This document shows, one piece after another, positions 51,500 through 64,000 of a stretch of DNA of 64,000 nucleotides. The notes under the pieces were generated by a model, which did not search any database, was not told the origin of the DNA, and worked only from the letters and a program-made list of their open reading frames with translations. Made by a program: the position numbers and the translations under genes. Location of the stretch: the NCBI GenBank assembly GCA_963931925.1, contig OZ007567.1, positions 81,043,186 to 81,107,185 of the forward strand, written 5' to 3'. The first letter of the stretch is position 1; every line of letters begins with the position of its first letter. Source of the stretch: Onchidella celtica. Taxonomy: Eukaryota; Mollusca; Gastropoda; Systellommatophora; Onchidiidae.

Positions 51500-54170
51500 G
51501 AATTCTCTTTTTTTTTTTTTTTTGAAACACTCGAGCATTGTCAGTCAAGATGAAACGCTGTCACTCGTCAGAAAGAGAACATGTATTTAGAAACACCAAA
51601 TTCTCCCTCACACTGAAGCCACTCTTGACTTTGAAACGGTGAGTTTACATAAAATCTGGACTAATTCTACCCCACAGTTTGGCTGACTGACGTGTACTGT
51701 CGTGCTTGTTTAACTATATTTTATGTCTGTAACGCTGACAGAGATTTATGTCCAGCCAAGGGAAAAATTACAAAGACTTACGTCAGTGTATATTTTGTGA
51801 GGGCTAGAAATGATGTATACCCGCGGTAATCAACGGCTACCCGATAAACTCACGTCTCGTAAAGCAGGGGCTAATTAGCACACAGGGAAGTCATTACTCG
51901 CACCAAACTTAGAGCTTAGCACCAGCATTAATGGTAGTTGTACACCAACACCAGACCTCTTACTCCACTTCAGCACAAGACTGTTGCCCCGGCTCCTTCT
52001 TCAATCCTCCCATATGGTACCCTTAAGGTGTTTGACAACAAACGGCTGTATGTGGAAAATAATATATTTCAAAAGAAAAACTTTAAATACGACGATGAGC
52101 CCCAAATAAGGCGCGGTTAACTGAAAATAAGGTCTAGAACGGTAAAAACAGGGTTTTTAATATTTACTTGGAGAGACATTTAAAAAATAAGAAAATAAAC
52201 CAAAGCGGCTATAACATCAGCTCCACTTTAGATAATAGAAAAATGAATTATTGTTAAGGATGCCTCAAAGTTAAGGTTTTCATTTTCTGTTCATTCCTTT
52301 CCAGTCTAGACTTTGACTGACTAAGGATCACTTTGCAAACTGACATTGGGAATACCCCTCTCCAACACAGAGCCTGATACGCCAAAGACAGCAAAACGTG
52401 GGTACTTACGTGAAAACTGGCGAGACTAGACCAGCATGAAAGAGACTTTGGTTTCCCTGATGCTGAGCAAACTAATTCTGAATACTTATCTATGGTGGTC
52501 TTCACCAACAAGGCATATTATTAGAATGCTCGTTAAGTGTACCATTACTGATGCCGAATTTCCAATTAATTTCCAGCATTATTTCCTATGTATCAGGACC
52601 CTTTCAGTTAATACACTTCAAGAGGAATACTGAAATGTTTCGTGCCACATAAATTTTCGTAATTTAAAAATAAACTGACATCATGCACCTTAAATGTAAC
52701 CTCCGGTCCATGATTCATTTGGTGACATCTGAATGCCTACATTCGAATTTATACTAGCTCAAAGTCGAAAAACACATTTACTGAGCTCCAGGGATAACCT
52801 GATCCCCCATCTAGAAATTAAACTCCATCATGAAAATAACAAATGTTATTAAACATGGGCGCTGCCCAATAGCAAAATCTTATGTTTCTTTTTGATTAAC
52901 TGACTTCCTTTGCTGTTAGAGGTGCCAGTTCTGCTTTCTTTGTATGTTTCCCTTATTTCCGCTTTACCAACTTTCATTCCATTTTTTATAATTCCACTTT
53001 TCCATCAACATTCTCTGCAGGCTGCATCACATTGCTTCCGGTTTGATGCGTCAGATATGTAAACAAATATGGGGAGGTTGAGAAAAAAGAAAAGAAATGT
53101 AAACAAATACGGGGTAGAAAAAAAAACAACAACAACAAAATTCCTTAATAAAAATGGGTCCTAAACCATTAACATTATTCCCCTGAGCCGCTTGTGAGTG
53201 GTAAAACTGTCATCTAAGCCCCTTCAACTAAGGCCACCATCACTAGTGTCCGTGTCCTCCTATTCTTGACTTTGTACTGAAACCTAACTGAACATTGTCC
53301 GGCTCTGAACTCTCTAAACATCATCAAAGTCTGATTCACAAACATCACACATTTCACAACAGTAGCGAACGTTTTCGTTTTCTTGGAAATTTCAAAATAT
53401 AATATTTCATAAATCACCGGCTGGTATTCATGGCTTGGAAACAAAAGATCAGAACATGCTTACGTGCATAGAGAGCTAGGCTTTCAAAGACATAATGCAA
53501 ACAACGAAGAATAGTAATTTAATACTTGGGCGAAGAAATGCCGAATACACACCTTTCGTAATCGGCATGTTGACGATTGCTTTGAAATCTAGGTACTCTT
53601 TAATGTCAATATTCTTTAAAGATTCGTGGTGAGGCTTTATGCGAATGAACTTGTTCACAGAATTTTACAAACAATTATTTTTAATAGCCATCTGTTGCAT
53701 GTGGTGAAAATGTATGGAAATATCATAATAATAACACGATGTTGTTACGTGCATGTATAAACAATGCCGTATTCGGCAATGATTGTTTTGGCAGTCTGGA
53801 GCCTTTGATTCAGCCGAGAATAATAATAATAATAATAGCATTTGAGAAGTGTGTGGGAAATTTGATGACTTCACCACCAATAAGTGTTCGATATTAATAT
53901 ATTAGATGAATCTGCAGGATTATAAATTAACGCAGGCTCCTGCAGGTTGGTAATAGTCCCAAGCTAGATATGAATATAGGCCCCATTTCAAACTACTCAT
54001 TAAGTATTTCTGTAATTAGTGCTAAACACATTTTATTTATCTATCTCCTACGTGCATTCATCTTATGTGAATCTCCTTGAAAATACTAATATTTTATGCT
54101 AAGGCCCCCCACCACCCTGCCCCTGTCACTCTCTTTATAATATCAGTATTTTTGTTTTACCAAAGCTCCT

Positions 54171-54220
54171 CCCCCCCCCCCCCAAACCTATTTTTGTGCC
54201 TCTTGGGGAGGGGGGGGGGG
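54171..54220. repeat. Inverted poly(C)/poly(G) pair
   Basis: Thirteen C and, 26 bases later, eleven G. Like the pair at 37666-37740 it could form a G:C hairpin. Confidence 0.6.
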
Positions 54221-55778
54221 TAGTTAGGCCCCCTCAAAATTGTAGACCCATCTGCCTCTCTCCTCCTCCCCTGGTCTAGGTTGGCTGAATGTTCAACTCT
54301 TTCAAAACAAATTGCAATCAATAACTAACTAAACAAACTCACTCAACTTGTTGACAAAAGAGAATAGCAAAGACAAAATCTAACTACTGTAAGTAAGTGG
54401 TCGCGAGAAATGAATACTGTTGTACGTGAGACATCGAGTAAATAATGATAATTATACCCGTTTTGAAATGAGTAAGGGTAAGAGTTTTTATTGCAAGCTG
54501 CCAAGTAATCCATCTTGTAATCCCAGAACACACACGTTGTCTCATGCCTGACTGGCCGCTGTTTTATGTCGAGGAGACAGATGCATGCCCCAGTGTTTTT
54601 TCAATGTTTGGTGCAGTTTGAAATCTGTTTGCAACGTGTAAAGAATATTTTAGAATCATAACAAGAGGCTTCACTGCAATCTGCTTTTTTTTGTCATTTT
54701 TTGCAACACGTGAAAGAACAAAGAAACAGAGAAACAAACACTCTTTTTTTGTCTCGCATACCGAAATTGTTTCACTTCAGTTTTTTTAATGGAGAGTTGT
54801 TGTGTACGTCATTCACGCTTCGGTGTGTCTCCCGTTTCGGGATTAAAATAAAATGATCATTTAAATGCGAAAATCTAATATTATTACAATAAAAAAAGAC
54901 AGCTCCAACTGGTATCTTACATGGTGGTCTCATTTCTGCACCGTTTCATTTGAAATTTTTAATTAAAAAAAAAAATGTTCAGACTGAAGATGACTCTTTG
55001 AAAGTTTGGCAGCCCCACGTACCGTTACCAGATTTTTAGAAAACAATATTTCCAATGATTTAATTTTCAAATGGTCATTGTTTAAATAACAATGGCGGCG
55101 TTTTTCATGCAATGGCACTGACCGTGTATGGTAAATAAAGGTACTAATTCGCACGTCCAGTTTGGCAGTCTAATTCGGTGGGATTTCCTCGCCAGAAAGG
55201 AAGACGGGCAAGGAAAATTATAATGAGCAGATCTAGCTTTATTGAATCTATAGATCTGAGACGTGAGGGAGAGGGGACAGGCCTATCTTCCTGGGCAAAG
55301 CCGGGTACCTCAGTGAGTGTATGTCAGTACAGTACTCCATAAAGAGGCGGTGTCAAGAGAGCAGTTCACCAGCTTATTAAATCCCTGTATAATAATATTA
55401 CTGAATCTGCATGAACAAACAACTGTTACATAATTATGTCATACAGTGTTACGTACATTTCACCGTCAATACATACACACCAGTGGCGATAGACATGTGA
55501 GGCTTTCATTTTGGAAATATCAGATCTGAAAAAGTATGTATGTATGTATGTATGTGTGTGGGGGGGGGTGGTGTCGGGGGGAGTTGACGTAAAGGGGATG
55601 ACTATGAATATGAGAAGTAACCCATCAGTATGAACATTCTATTCCAACACGCTCCTCCTCTTTGTGGCATGCATAAAGAACAGTTAAAAACTGATTTACT
55701 CATTCACTCACACACACACATATACACATACACTGTGGTTTATACATTTTAGTACCACTTTCTTATCGTCTGCCTCCG

Positions 55779-55801
55779 CCCCCCCCCCCCCCACACACAC
55801 A
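55779..55801. repeat. Poly(C) tract followed by (CA)n
   Basis: Fourteen C at 55779-55792, then ACACACACA. Confidence 0.85.
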
Positions 55802-56224
55802 CTTCCCGGCCCTCTTTTCAGTTTTCCACATTACCTTTTGATTCTTTCCCTTCATCGTTTTCCTCTCTTCATTTTTCTTCCATTATCCTTTCATCTCTGC
55901 GAATTTCTTCTGTGCCCTCTCTATCTCCCTTCCATCAGCCTATTCCGCCACCTTTCTCCCATCAACGTCTCTCACCGGTAACGCAAAATCACTCGTCCGT
56001 CAATATTAATGTTTTGTTTTTAAAAGCTTCACGGGCGTAAAGATTTAATCTGCTGGCCACAGCCGTGCAACCTTGACAATGGGGGCCCATACTCACCCTT
56101 TTTTTCTTCTTCTCATTAAGATATCAGTTTTTAAAATTCTTCTCTCCCAGAAATTAATACCTGCCAATAACTTGGTAGCTCGTGAGCATCAGGCCTTTTT
56201 TTTTTTCTGTCTTTTTTAACGCTC

Positions 56225-56538
56225 GTCTAATCCAGGGGATCCCAATCTGAGGTAAACCTTACCCCAGGGGGTAAATTTCGCCTACCCAAGGGGACACATT
56301 TCCTGATTCTGGATTTGTACCTAGTTTTTGATAACATAGTTATGTCTTAGTTTAATTATTATTTAAATTTGAAGCAAAAATTTTATAAACAGTATTTTAA
56401 AATGTTCCCTTTATCGGTTGCTTTCTTATAGCAGAAGTTTAAACTAAATGTATTTAATAAAACAGGGTAAAACATTACTTTCGCAAATTTGTAAGGGGTA
56501 AATAGGACGAAAAAAAGTTAAGAACCTCTGTTCTAACC
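56225..56538. mobile_element. hAT-type non-autonomous transposon (MITE), 298 bp plus duplications
   Basis: The element spans 56233-56530. Its left end is CAGGGGATCCCAATCT; the right end in reverse complement is CAGAGGTTCTTAACTT. CAGNGG followed by TTCTYAA is characteristic of hAT (Charlie/Zaphod-like) termini. The 8-bp flanks GTCTAATC and TTCTAACC match at six positions, fitting an old 8-bp target duplication. The AT-rich interior has no transposase, so it would have been moved in trans. Confidence 0.8.
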
Positions 56539-56947
56539 ACTGGGGCCTACCGAGCGAAACATTTCCGCTAGACATAGCTGCAATCCTCAGCTCGAGGGCC
56601 CATTAACGAGAGACATGAACACAAGAGCGAGTCCTCTGCAGAATTGAAAAGGAAAAACATGGCGATATTCAAGTGCAAAGTCACGTTACTCTCAGCTGGT
56701 GCCGGCCCTGGCAATGAAAATTATGATGGTCACAGGAAAACCAAAACGGGCATTCGGATGTGTCTTGAAAAGCACTTACGGGATAATCATATTGATAGAA
56801 CATTTATATAGTTGTCAAAAGCCGTGTATTAACGAGGTCAGAGGCGGATATACGCACTAACTGGAAAATTGAGGTGTTATGCGAAATGTAAGTGGAAATG
56901 TAGAACAAAACTTCTAAAATTCATACGCTTTCAAATAAGAAAGGGAT

Positions 56948-57012
56948 GAAGAAGAAGAAAAGAAAGGAAGAAAGAAAGAAAGAAAAACAGAAAGAAAGAA
57001 AGAAAGAAGAGA
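56948..57012. repeat. (AAAG)n microsatellite
   Basis: GAAGAAG units grade into an AAAG tetranucleotide run with small interruptions. Confidence 0.9.
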
Positions 57013-57212
57013 AAATAAGACATTATTATAAATTCTCTTTCTATCTTTATTCATCTAGACTTTTTCTCTTTAGAATGTAGTTTTCTTATTTATTAAAAAA
57101 AAGTGTTGGGGAATGAACGTTTCCCACCGAAATAATTATATAATATTTATTTGAAAAAAAAAAGAGGAATTACTATTGTTTGTCTTCATCCAACAGTATC
57201 TAATACCGTAAA

Positions 57213-57359
57213 GGCAGTGGCTACGTTTACGACAGATTAGGCTTATACCTCAATAGAAAAATACAAAGAAAGGAGGCGCTGCTGTACGAACGGGAATAAA
57301 GCCGAACAGAGAAAAATGATGAGTTGTGTTCACCGGCTGCCGTAAACGTAGCCACTGCC
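57213..57359. mobile_element. 147-bp MITE with 23-bp terminal inverted repeats
   Basis: The ends GGCAGTGGCTACGTTTACG (continuing four more bases) are mirrored with one mismatch in 23. A short direct target duplication could not be identified with certainty. The interior is non-coding and includes GCCGAACAGAGAAAA...TGAGTTGTGTTCA, a core that recurs in the element at 63736-63832. The superfamily is uncertain; ISL2EU/PIF-type elements are a possibility by resemblance only. Confidence 0.75.
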
Positions 57360-59206
57360 CCCAGTAAAACGCTGGGCGTCTTTAGGAAGCACGCACACAG
57401 TTAACGTGATTAATAACTATTTGAGTAAATGTCCCAGGTGTACCAATCTCTTTTCTCGCACCATTAAAAGGCCACAGTAAATAAGTGTTAATTATCTTGT
57501 CCGGGGGACAATTACATCAATGACCTGATGGTGACGTTGCAAAGTGATCTACGGCCATTTCCAAAGACATTTCTAACAGACTTTAAGGATGATACTAGAC
57601 AAAAGTTGACTTTGTTGCCGTTTTGCCTTACATTGGGAAGGTTAGATACATCCAGATGGCCATGGCCTTAAACAATTCTAACTGGTACAGACTTCGAAAC
57701 GTTTGCCTAGAAGGTTTGAGTTTGGAGAATTCACATCGGTACGATAAGGGTTACACTGCGCCAGAGAAAAGCAAGACAATAGACAGAATATATTAACTGA
57801 ACGACATGAGAGAGGGAGACCCACCCAGATGAGCCCATCAACTACCCGCTTGCTTGAAAGGACCACAGTGAATAATATTGTACACTAGTAATTTTGCCAA
57901 TCTTCAAACGTTAAAAGAACAAAAGGCACCAATTCTGACCGAAAGAAATCTGCACAAAAAGATAAGTTTATCAAAGATGTCGAGATATGTAGGGTCACCC
58001 ACACAATTCAGCGAGTTGCAGCTAGTTAGAATAGTATGCAGTTTGCAATAATGTGCGCACTGAGAATTTTGCTGGAAGACATGATGTCATCGGCTCATGC
58101 ATTTGTGAACATGTTGTCGTGAAAAAAACGATAGAAGGTGCACTCAGCGACACAAAGGAAGCTAAAACAAACAACAACCCCACACCAAGCCTCTGCATCA
58201 TTTCCAGTCTCCAATCTCAAAAAGTACCTTCATCGGGACGAAAAGAAGTCACCTTCCAAATTTCACGCAAATCCAAATTCCAGAAGGGGCGGCAGGTTTT
58301 GTTAAAAATTGCGCAAGTTTTTGTGCCTTTTTCTGTAATTTAAACATGGCAATTTCTCACTCGTATTAAATGTTATAAAAAAGATAATAAAATTATAATA
58401 ACAGTATAGTATAAAAGTGCAAAGAAAATAATGTAAGTGAAAGTATAAAACGAAACTTTTCATGTCTTGTATGTTGTAAGCACCACCCAACGCCCTGCAT
58501 CTACGGCCCTGGCCGGAACTTCAGGATTAATGCTGTATTGCAGACAAGCTCATTAATATCAGCTCATGGAGTGGCTTGTCTGACACAACAAACGCTAAGG
58601 CGTTTCTTCAACATGGGCATTGTGTCACTGAACATCGGACCAGCATTAAGGCCTCAACGTCGTAAATTTTTCATCCACTGACGCGGCTCCGGGAAAGCAC
58701 TAAAATACGTGTGGGCGCACTTAGCTGAAATATGCAAACTGCTATGATTAAAACAGCTTTAAGACACACAAGAATAGTGTTAGGATTCATACCACCACAG
58801 CTTTCGCAAACACTTAGTAAGCAAACTACACACAAGTCAGTCTATTTATCAAGTATGTCATAATTATGACACAGTTTCCTCCCATAAAAGATTCGGCTAT
58901 TAGTATTCCCTAAGTCACTTTTGAAACATTACTTTTCACGAAACAGGTGGGACACAATTAAACCCGTCCTCACCTTTTGTACACATTTCATACGCTTGGC
59001 TTCAATCTCCCTTCTCTCTTGTGCCAACGTAAGGCCATTAAAATATTGCATGTCCATGATAAACTTTGAGATTTTGAATGGCATTTTGCATGGACAAATA
59101 TTTGACTGTTTCATTAGAATACATTAGTATTTCATTTTTTATAATCCCACTGTTGAAGAAAGTAAAACAAAAACCAAACCTTTTAATTCCTTATTGTAAC
59201 TGAAAA
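57360..59206. other. Non-coding stretch
   Basis: No supported gene or repeat. A short minus-strand open segment near 57.63-57.69 kb followed by a plausible donor was seen but is too short to call. Confidence 0.5.
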
Positions 59207-59310
59207 GAGTACGTGCGCTTCACAGAACTTCCCCTCCCCCTAAGTACACCTTGAATACGCTGGGGGCATGCCCCCTCCTCTGCCCAAGTACATACTTTAG
59301 GGATGGCCCC
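59207..59310. mobile_element. Decayed mariner-like MITE fragment
   Basis: The right end AAGTACATACTTTAGGGATGGCCCC closely resembles that of the element at 15301-15480, and is followed by TA. The left part (AGTACGTGCGCTT) keeps only a weak match, and the C-rich interior is shortened. Confidence 0.5.
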
Positions 59311-61592
59311 TACACGAAAATCCCTTTCGTAGGCCAGTACTCCAACACGCTAAATGTCCTCTCAATGGTGAGGAAGCAGAAACGAGGAGTATAGACAGAC
59401 TTTGGGCAAAAGGACGCGGATGGCGACGATCAACAAAAAAAAAAAGGAGGAGAAAAGGAAAAGAAAGAGTAGGAAACTGGATGGGGAACATGTAGAAAGA
59501 GAAATTAGATAAAGATAAAATAGGTCTGTACAAAATAAAACACGTGTGGTATAAAGATTTTTTTTTAAATTTCAAAACAGATTTACAGCAAAACTGTAGC
59601 TCCATGGAATGCTTTCATGTTCAATAAAGGACGCACTTCAAACTAAAAATGATAGACTTTTAATTTTTACTGGGCTAACCGAATTTAAACAGTCAGATAA
59701 CTATTTCATCAGTCCAAGATATGTGTTAGATCCTGTACTCAAAGCATCTGAAGATACAATACTTTTAATTGTTTTTTTAAAATTCCTTCGTATTTAGGTA
59801 AACAAAATTAAAAGATCTTTTGTTTATCGCGAAACTCTTAATGGCTTTTTAAATTTTTCTTCATATTTAAGTTAACAAAATTAATGAGACTTGTTTAACT
59901 CGGCAACATCGCGGGGAGATTATTAAAAATAAACAAATAGATAAAGAGAGAAAGCATAAAAACTGTCTATAAATAGTTTATGTATGATTTGAAGATTAAC
60001 CGGCGAGAGTTCGCATCTGGTACGGTGAAAGCAAACCTATGAAGGAAAGGTGAAAGTAAATTCTTTATGAAATAATGAAAAAGCTTTTTTCATATACCTA
60101 TGTTTGAATGAACAGTTGCCGATTTTTCTATAAATTCATTTTTAGCCAAAATCCTCCAAAACGTTGTTTTCTAAATAACTAGTCAGTTACTTAATAATTT
60201 AACCAACAGTACCGCAGAGCTGTGCCTCGATGTAATTTTTTAAATGAAATTATGCAGTAGTTGTAAGTAACTAAGCGAGTGGTATTGACTATGTAGGCAA
60301 CGTAGCCACAACATTTTGTATGTTCTTTTGTGATGAGTTTGTGGTCAGTTTCCGTAAAGACTGTCAATCTCATTAATTTATGCTTATGTTTTTTTTATAC
60401 GATAATGACTAATTTGATTAGAAAGGCAATGTTATGTTGCCATGAGATATCATGCGTCTTTTGGCTTCACAAAAGGAGTCTTTGATCTTCTTTTTTACCT
60501 TCTTCTGCCTTCCATAATTATGCATCTTCCGACAGGCCTGGAGCTTACACTGAGCGTGTGATCAAAGGCACTCGTCTTTCGAAAGTGTCAAAAACCTACA
60601 GTTTTATGGAGACTGATTTCGCGGCAAAATTTCAGTAGTTTCAGAATTAATTTCACTGCTTAATTTCAGTTACTGTCTCGAACATCTGTGCTAAGAGCCG
60701 ATACATCTTTCTCAATTTTCATCGTTTTTCTACGTTTCCTTGCTTCTCCACTCCGACGTAGATTGGTCGCTGACAGTATCCACTATGCGTGACTGAAACA
60801 GTAGAAAGTGAAAATAAATAACCCCATAATATCAAAATCAATACTGTACTAGTGAAGGAACTGACACCACCAAAAACAAAACGGGTAAATAATCATGATG
60901 GATGTCTTCAGTTATCTGCAATCTACCCTCGGTGGGAGATTGGTGACAGAAGGAAGATTTTATCAGTCGTCAGTCAGCTCGGTTTGTGATGGGAAATCTC
61001 AGCAATGGACAAGTAAAACCCTGAGGTCCAGGAATTAGCAGATTGGTCCGCACCCTTTCTTTTACTCCTACTTCAGTTTACTGTTCACTCTCGGCCTCCT
61101 TTAATGCACGCATGTATATTCGCAAAGCTTACACACAAAGCGAGGGGGGGGGGTTAGAAAGAGCTAGACAGGGGAGGGAAGAGGCGAGAGAGAAAAAAAA
61201 AAGAGAAAGAGAGGACAGAAAGAGAGAGGAAGAAAGAGAAGGAAAGACAGAGGGAGAGAGAGAGAGAGAGAGAGAGGGGGTGAGGAGGGAAACAAGGAGA
61301 GACACACAGAGAAAGAGAGGGGTTCAGTCGTCTTTCGCCATAATCCTCCTTCAACCAAGTTCTCCAGCACTGGCAATCCCACATGTAAGCCGGAGATGTA
61401 AGCCTTCACAGGACAGACAATGTTTACCATGTTGCTGGTATAAAAAGAAGAAAAAAAAAGAAGGAGGGGGGGGGGGAAGTGGCAGGAGCCATTGATTCAG
61501 AGACACTGGGGCAAAAATAATGAACAAAACTAGGTGAAATCACCATTATGTCCTGCGTGTCAGGTCAATGTGTTTTAGTTAGGGAAGCATAT
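59311..61592. other. Non-coding stretch
   Basis: No gene supported. It contains the GA-rich block at 61144-61323 and an 11-base poly(G) at 61466-61476. Confidence 0.5.
61144..61323. repeat. Poly(G) plus GA-rich microsatellite
   Basis: Ten G at 61144-61153, then interrupted (GA)n and AAAG units to about 61323. A 150-codon plus-strand frame that crosses it is repeat-driven. Confidence 0.85.
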
Positions 61593-61777
61593 TGTGTGCA
61601 CTGTTAATTTTGTTAATTTAGTTCATTTATCAGTGTGTGTGTATATATGTGTGTGTGCGCGCTATGTATCATACTTTCTGCTTCTGTAACTGTATTGTTA
61701 TGTATTCAATGATCAAAACAAATTTCCTTGTACAAGGACGAATAAAATTTATCTTATCTTATCTTATCTTATCTTAT
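61593..61777 (+). mobile_element. 3' end of a non-LTR element with (TTATC)n tail, plus strand
   Basis: Nearly identical to the reverse complement of 21193-21386: internal (GT)n, the palindrome TCCTTGTACAAGGA, CGAATAAAATT and five TTATC-type units. Similarity to the other copy starts abruptly near 61593, as expected for 5' truncation during target-primed reverse transcription. No clear target duplication was found. Confidence 0.78.
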
Positions 61778-63735
61778 TATTTTACTCAGTGATGACACAA
61801 TTGAAGTTTGCTTTTCAAAACCAGATTGCAAAAGATAATGGCAGTGTCCGTAGTGATAGTTTCTAAGAATGGCATAAAATGCTTTCTAAAAAAATTCGAC
61901 TTTTTTCCCCCTGAATTTTCACATTTGGTTCGCTGTTTCGTAAAAGTGAGGACAAACTTATTTGCCGTAATGTTACCTGAACTAATAAGGGTATCTTAGC
62001 AATGAGGGCCGAGATCGCGGATTCTGCTGGCGGTGTGGTAATAATCTCAACCTATGTATCTAGTCGGTGGGAGACAACGTTCTTAACTTCAACGTCAAAA
62101 GGCTTAGCATGTATAGGCGGACAGATCTTGTCCCCGCCACTTTTTGGCAAGGGGGAGGGGGGAGGAGGAGGGGAGAGTTATAAAACTGTGCAAACGATAA
62201 CGCTCGTCTCTTGAACTTTCATTTGTAGCAAAAAGAAAGACGAGGTCAAAGAACGTTGAAGATACAAATTCATAGAGTCGCCTATCATTCCAACTTCATG
62301 TTCTTCTTCTGCCCTCGGCTAATGCCAGTGTAAACACAACTCTCGTGTAACCCGGTGTTTTCCCAGATAAGGCGCCCCCTACCTACAATCAGGAAATCAT
62401 TTTTCAAGCATCTAATCTGCCGAGGAGTAATCGACGTTGAATAAAGGTGAATTTGATAGTGTGGGGGAATGGGCGGCAGCTCGGAGCAAAACTATTACAT
62501 TTCTAAGCTAAATATCTTGGCATATGATATGTAAACACAATTGTATTTTCACGTACCTGTAAGTAAAGGACGAGGAATCTAAGCGACGTTGGGCGGCGTG
62601 TTGTAAACGTTTCATATTTGAAAACTAAGAGAGGCTACGAACATGATAGAATTTATGATAGCTTAAAGCTACACATTTCCATACTAAATTTCTTCGCGCT
62701 ATAAAATATGTTTTGACGTAAATATAGAAAGAGAAACTATGTTGTTGACGTTTCCTAAATGACACCGGCTATGGAGACGTTCGAATCGCAACCTTCTTAC
62801 AACTCGTAGTGCAAGCGTGGGGAAGGAAAAAAGGAAGGGTTGAATTAAAATTTAAAGGAAATTTACAGCCAGCGGTAGAAGTCTGTATAAACTGCAGTTT
62901 TTATTATGAAATTTTATAAATACAGTCATTATGATGGATGGTCTACAGAAACATGGCGAATAGACCTCTCTTGTGAATGGGGGTGAAAACTATCCACTAA
63001 AATTGCTAAATAAACAGCAGTAGCTGGTGGATTTGGTCGGTATTAAAGATAGGAGGGCTATACCATCCTCACCCCCTTAAACAAGGCATTTTCGAGAAAC
63101 TGGTGCTAAAGATTTTTTGTCTCTGGCAAAAAACTGAAGCTCATTAATTTTCTGATGGATATACCCATGCTTTATGGAAACTATGAAGAAGAAATGAAAG
63201 CTCTATGAAATGTAGAACAAAGCCCATTCTTGGCGTACTGGTGAAATCTGATATAATGGAAAAACCTCGGGTAGCCCACTTGTTTTCAAAACCGACCATT
63301 ATCACCAGATAAAGTTCTTTCGTTACAACCCGTGTAAATACCAAGGCTTAAATCTGTTCTATAAACTATAATCTGAAGATGCACCTTACTTTATTATCAT
63401 CGTTCTCCCATCAAATCTCGGAGAGTGCTATGAATAGATTAGACAATCCTAGTCTCCAGGCCCCTGGGGCCATGATAAGAAGGTAGTGGTTCTCCGCCAG
63501 AAACTCTTTGTCCGCTTTCGATTTTCTTCGTTGTATTTTTCCTCTTGCCAATAAATCATAACGTCACGGTCATTTCACAATTACCTAAGCCATTTTTTTT
63601 TTCGTGTTTTGAGGTGAAATGCTCATCTTAATCAGACAGGCAGGTTACATCTTTCAACATTGTTTTATTTCGCTGACTTATGAGTTCTTAAAGGAAAACC
63701 CACGTCCGCCTAAACCAATCATCTAGACTGTTGTT
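61778..63735. other. Non-coding stretch
   Basis: Nothing gene-like is supported. A G-rich segment lies near 62151-62176. Confidence 0.5.
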
Positions 63736-63832
63736 GGGGGTGCGTAGTCCAATGATACAGCCAAACAGAGAAAATTCTGAGCTGTGTTCAATGTTCCGCT
63801 ATAGCTATCAGTATAAAATACGACGCTCCCCC
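63736..63832. mobile_element. 97-bp inverted-repeat element related to the MITE at 57213
   Basis: The ends GGGGGTGCGTAGT and, in reverse complement, GGGGGAGCGTCGT are inverted repeats that extend outward as TTGTT and TTATT. The interior GCCAAACAGAGAAAA...TGAGCTGTGTTCA matches the core of the 147-bp MITE at 57213-57359, although the termini differ. No coding capacity. Confidence 0.55.
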
Positions 63833-64000
63833 AATAAGAGCTAGCACTATATCCGGAGTAAACAGTTTTCTTTTATTTCCAAACAACATCAGAACATGAT
63901 TAACGCAATTGGACGATACGGTGTAACCCGTTATGTGAGCTTATTTCATACATTTCATTAAACAAATTGGAACTGTTACAACACCTTAAATATGTAAAAA

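Larger units (their letters stand above)
51500..56224. other. Non-coding stretch
   Basis: No gene could be supported over 4.7 kb. It contains paired homopolymers (C at 54171-54183, G at 54210-54220) and a poly(C)/CA run at 55779-55801. Two minus-strand open segments near 52.4 and 53.6 kb are discussed among the rejected items. Confidence 0.5.

Noticed and set aside
52391..52436. Open segment ending in a consensus donor on the minus strand
   Set aside because: No usable start or convincing upstream acceptor, and the short peptide is unrecognisable.
53560..53658. Minus-strand open segment with a leucine/isoleucine-rich peptide
   Set aside because: It superficially resembles an LRR, but there is no good acceptor, the donor is weak and the length does not match 72 bp.

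Overview
This window is nuclear DNA from an invertebrate animal, most likely a mollusc (perhaps a gastropod). The evidence is indirect: AT-rich sequence with few exons, GT-AG introns of several kilobases, abundant GA, GACA and GATA microsatellites and long G/C homopolymers, a tRNA-derived SINE, a non-LTR element tail ending in (TTATC)n, and a Ty3/gypsy-type retrotransposon. Nothing points to bacteria. One assembly gap of 200 N lies at 4656-4855.

Left third (1-19 kb). Three exons on the minus strand, at 18764-18835, 12442-12513 and 3837-3908, are each exactly 72 bp. Each has AG and GT splice borders, phase 2 at both ends, and one leucine-rich repeat. They read in frame with one another, so a large LRR gene runs right to left across introns of about 6.3 and 8.5 kb. 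This architecture is usual for LGR/relaxin-type receptors, Slit and other extracellular LRR proteins; the exact family cannot be settled here. Two weaker plus-strand exon candidates (11194-11350 and 13214-13373) lie inside the introns.

Middle (19-43 kb). This part is repeat-rich. It holds a TTAA-flanked MITE (20711-20828), a non-LTR 3' tail (21193-21386), and a tRNA-derived SINE with a 14-bp target duplication. The SINE was later split by a 1193-bp solo LTR (22447-23639), which has its own 5-bp duplication. A second SINE copy lies at 40213-40452. There is also a perfect (GACA)n array of about 127 units (37000-37509) and long GA/CT and GATA/GACA tracts.

Retrotransposon (43262-51499). This is a complete young element with 1316-bp LTRs differing at one base, the 5-bp target duplication ATTAG, and a single fused gag-pol reading frame of 1177 codons. 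The domain order is Gag, protease, integrase, RT remnant, RNase H. Integrase lies upstream of RT, as in the Gmr1-like branch of Ty3/gypsy. The fingers, palm and YxDD box of RT are missing through an in-frame junction. The leader carries an unusual tandem series of CAGTG/CACTG hairpins.

Right end (51.5-64 kb). No convincing gene is seen. There is a hAT-type non-autonomous element (56233-56530), a short MITE (57213-57359), a mariner-type fragment (59207-59310), the second non-LTR tail (61593-61777) and a second short inverted-repeat element (63736-63832) that shares an internal core with the one at 57213.
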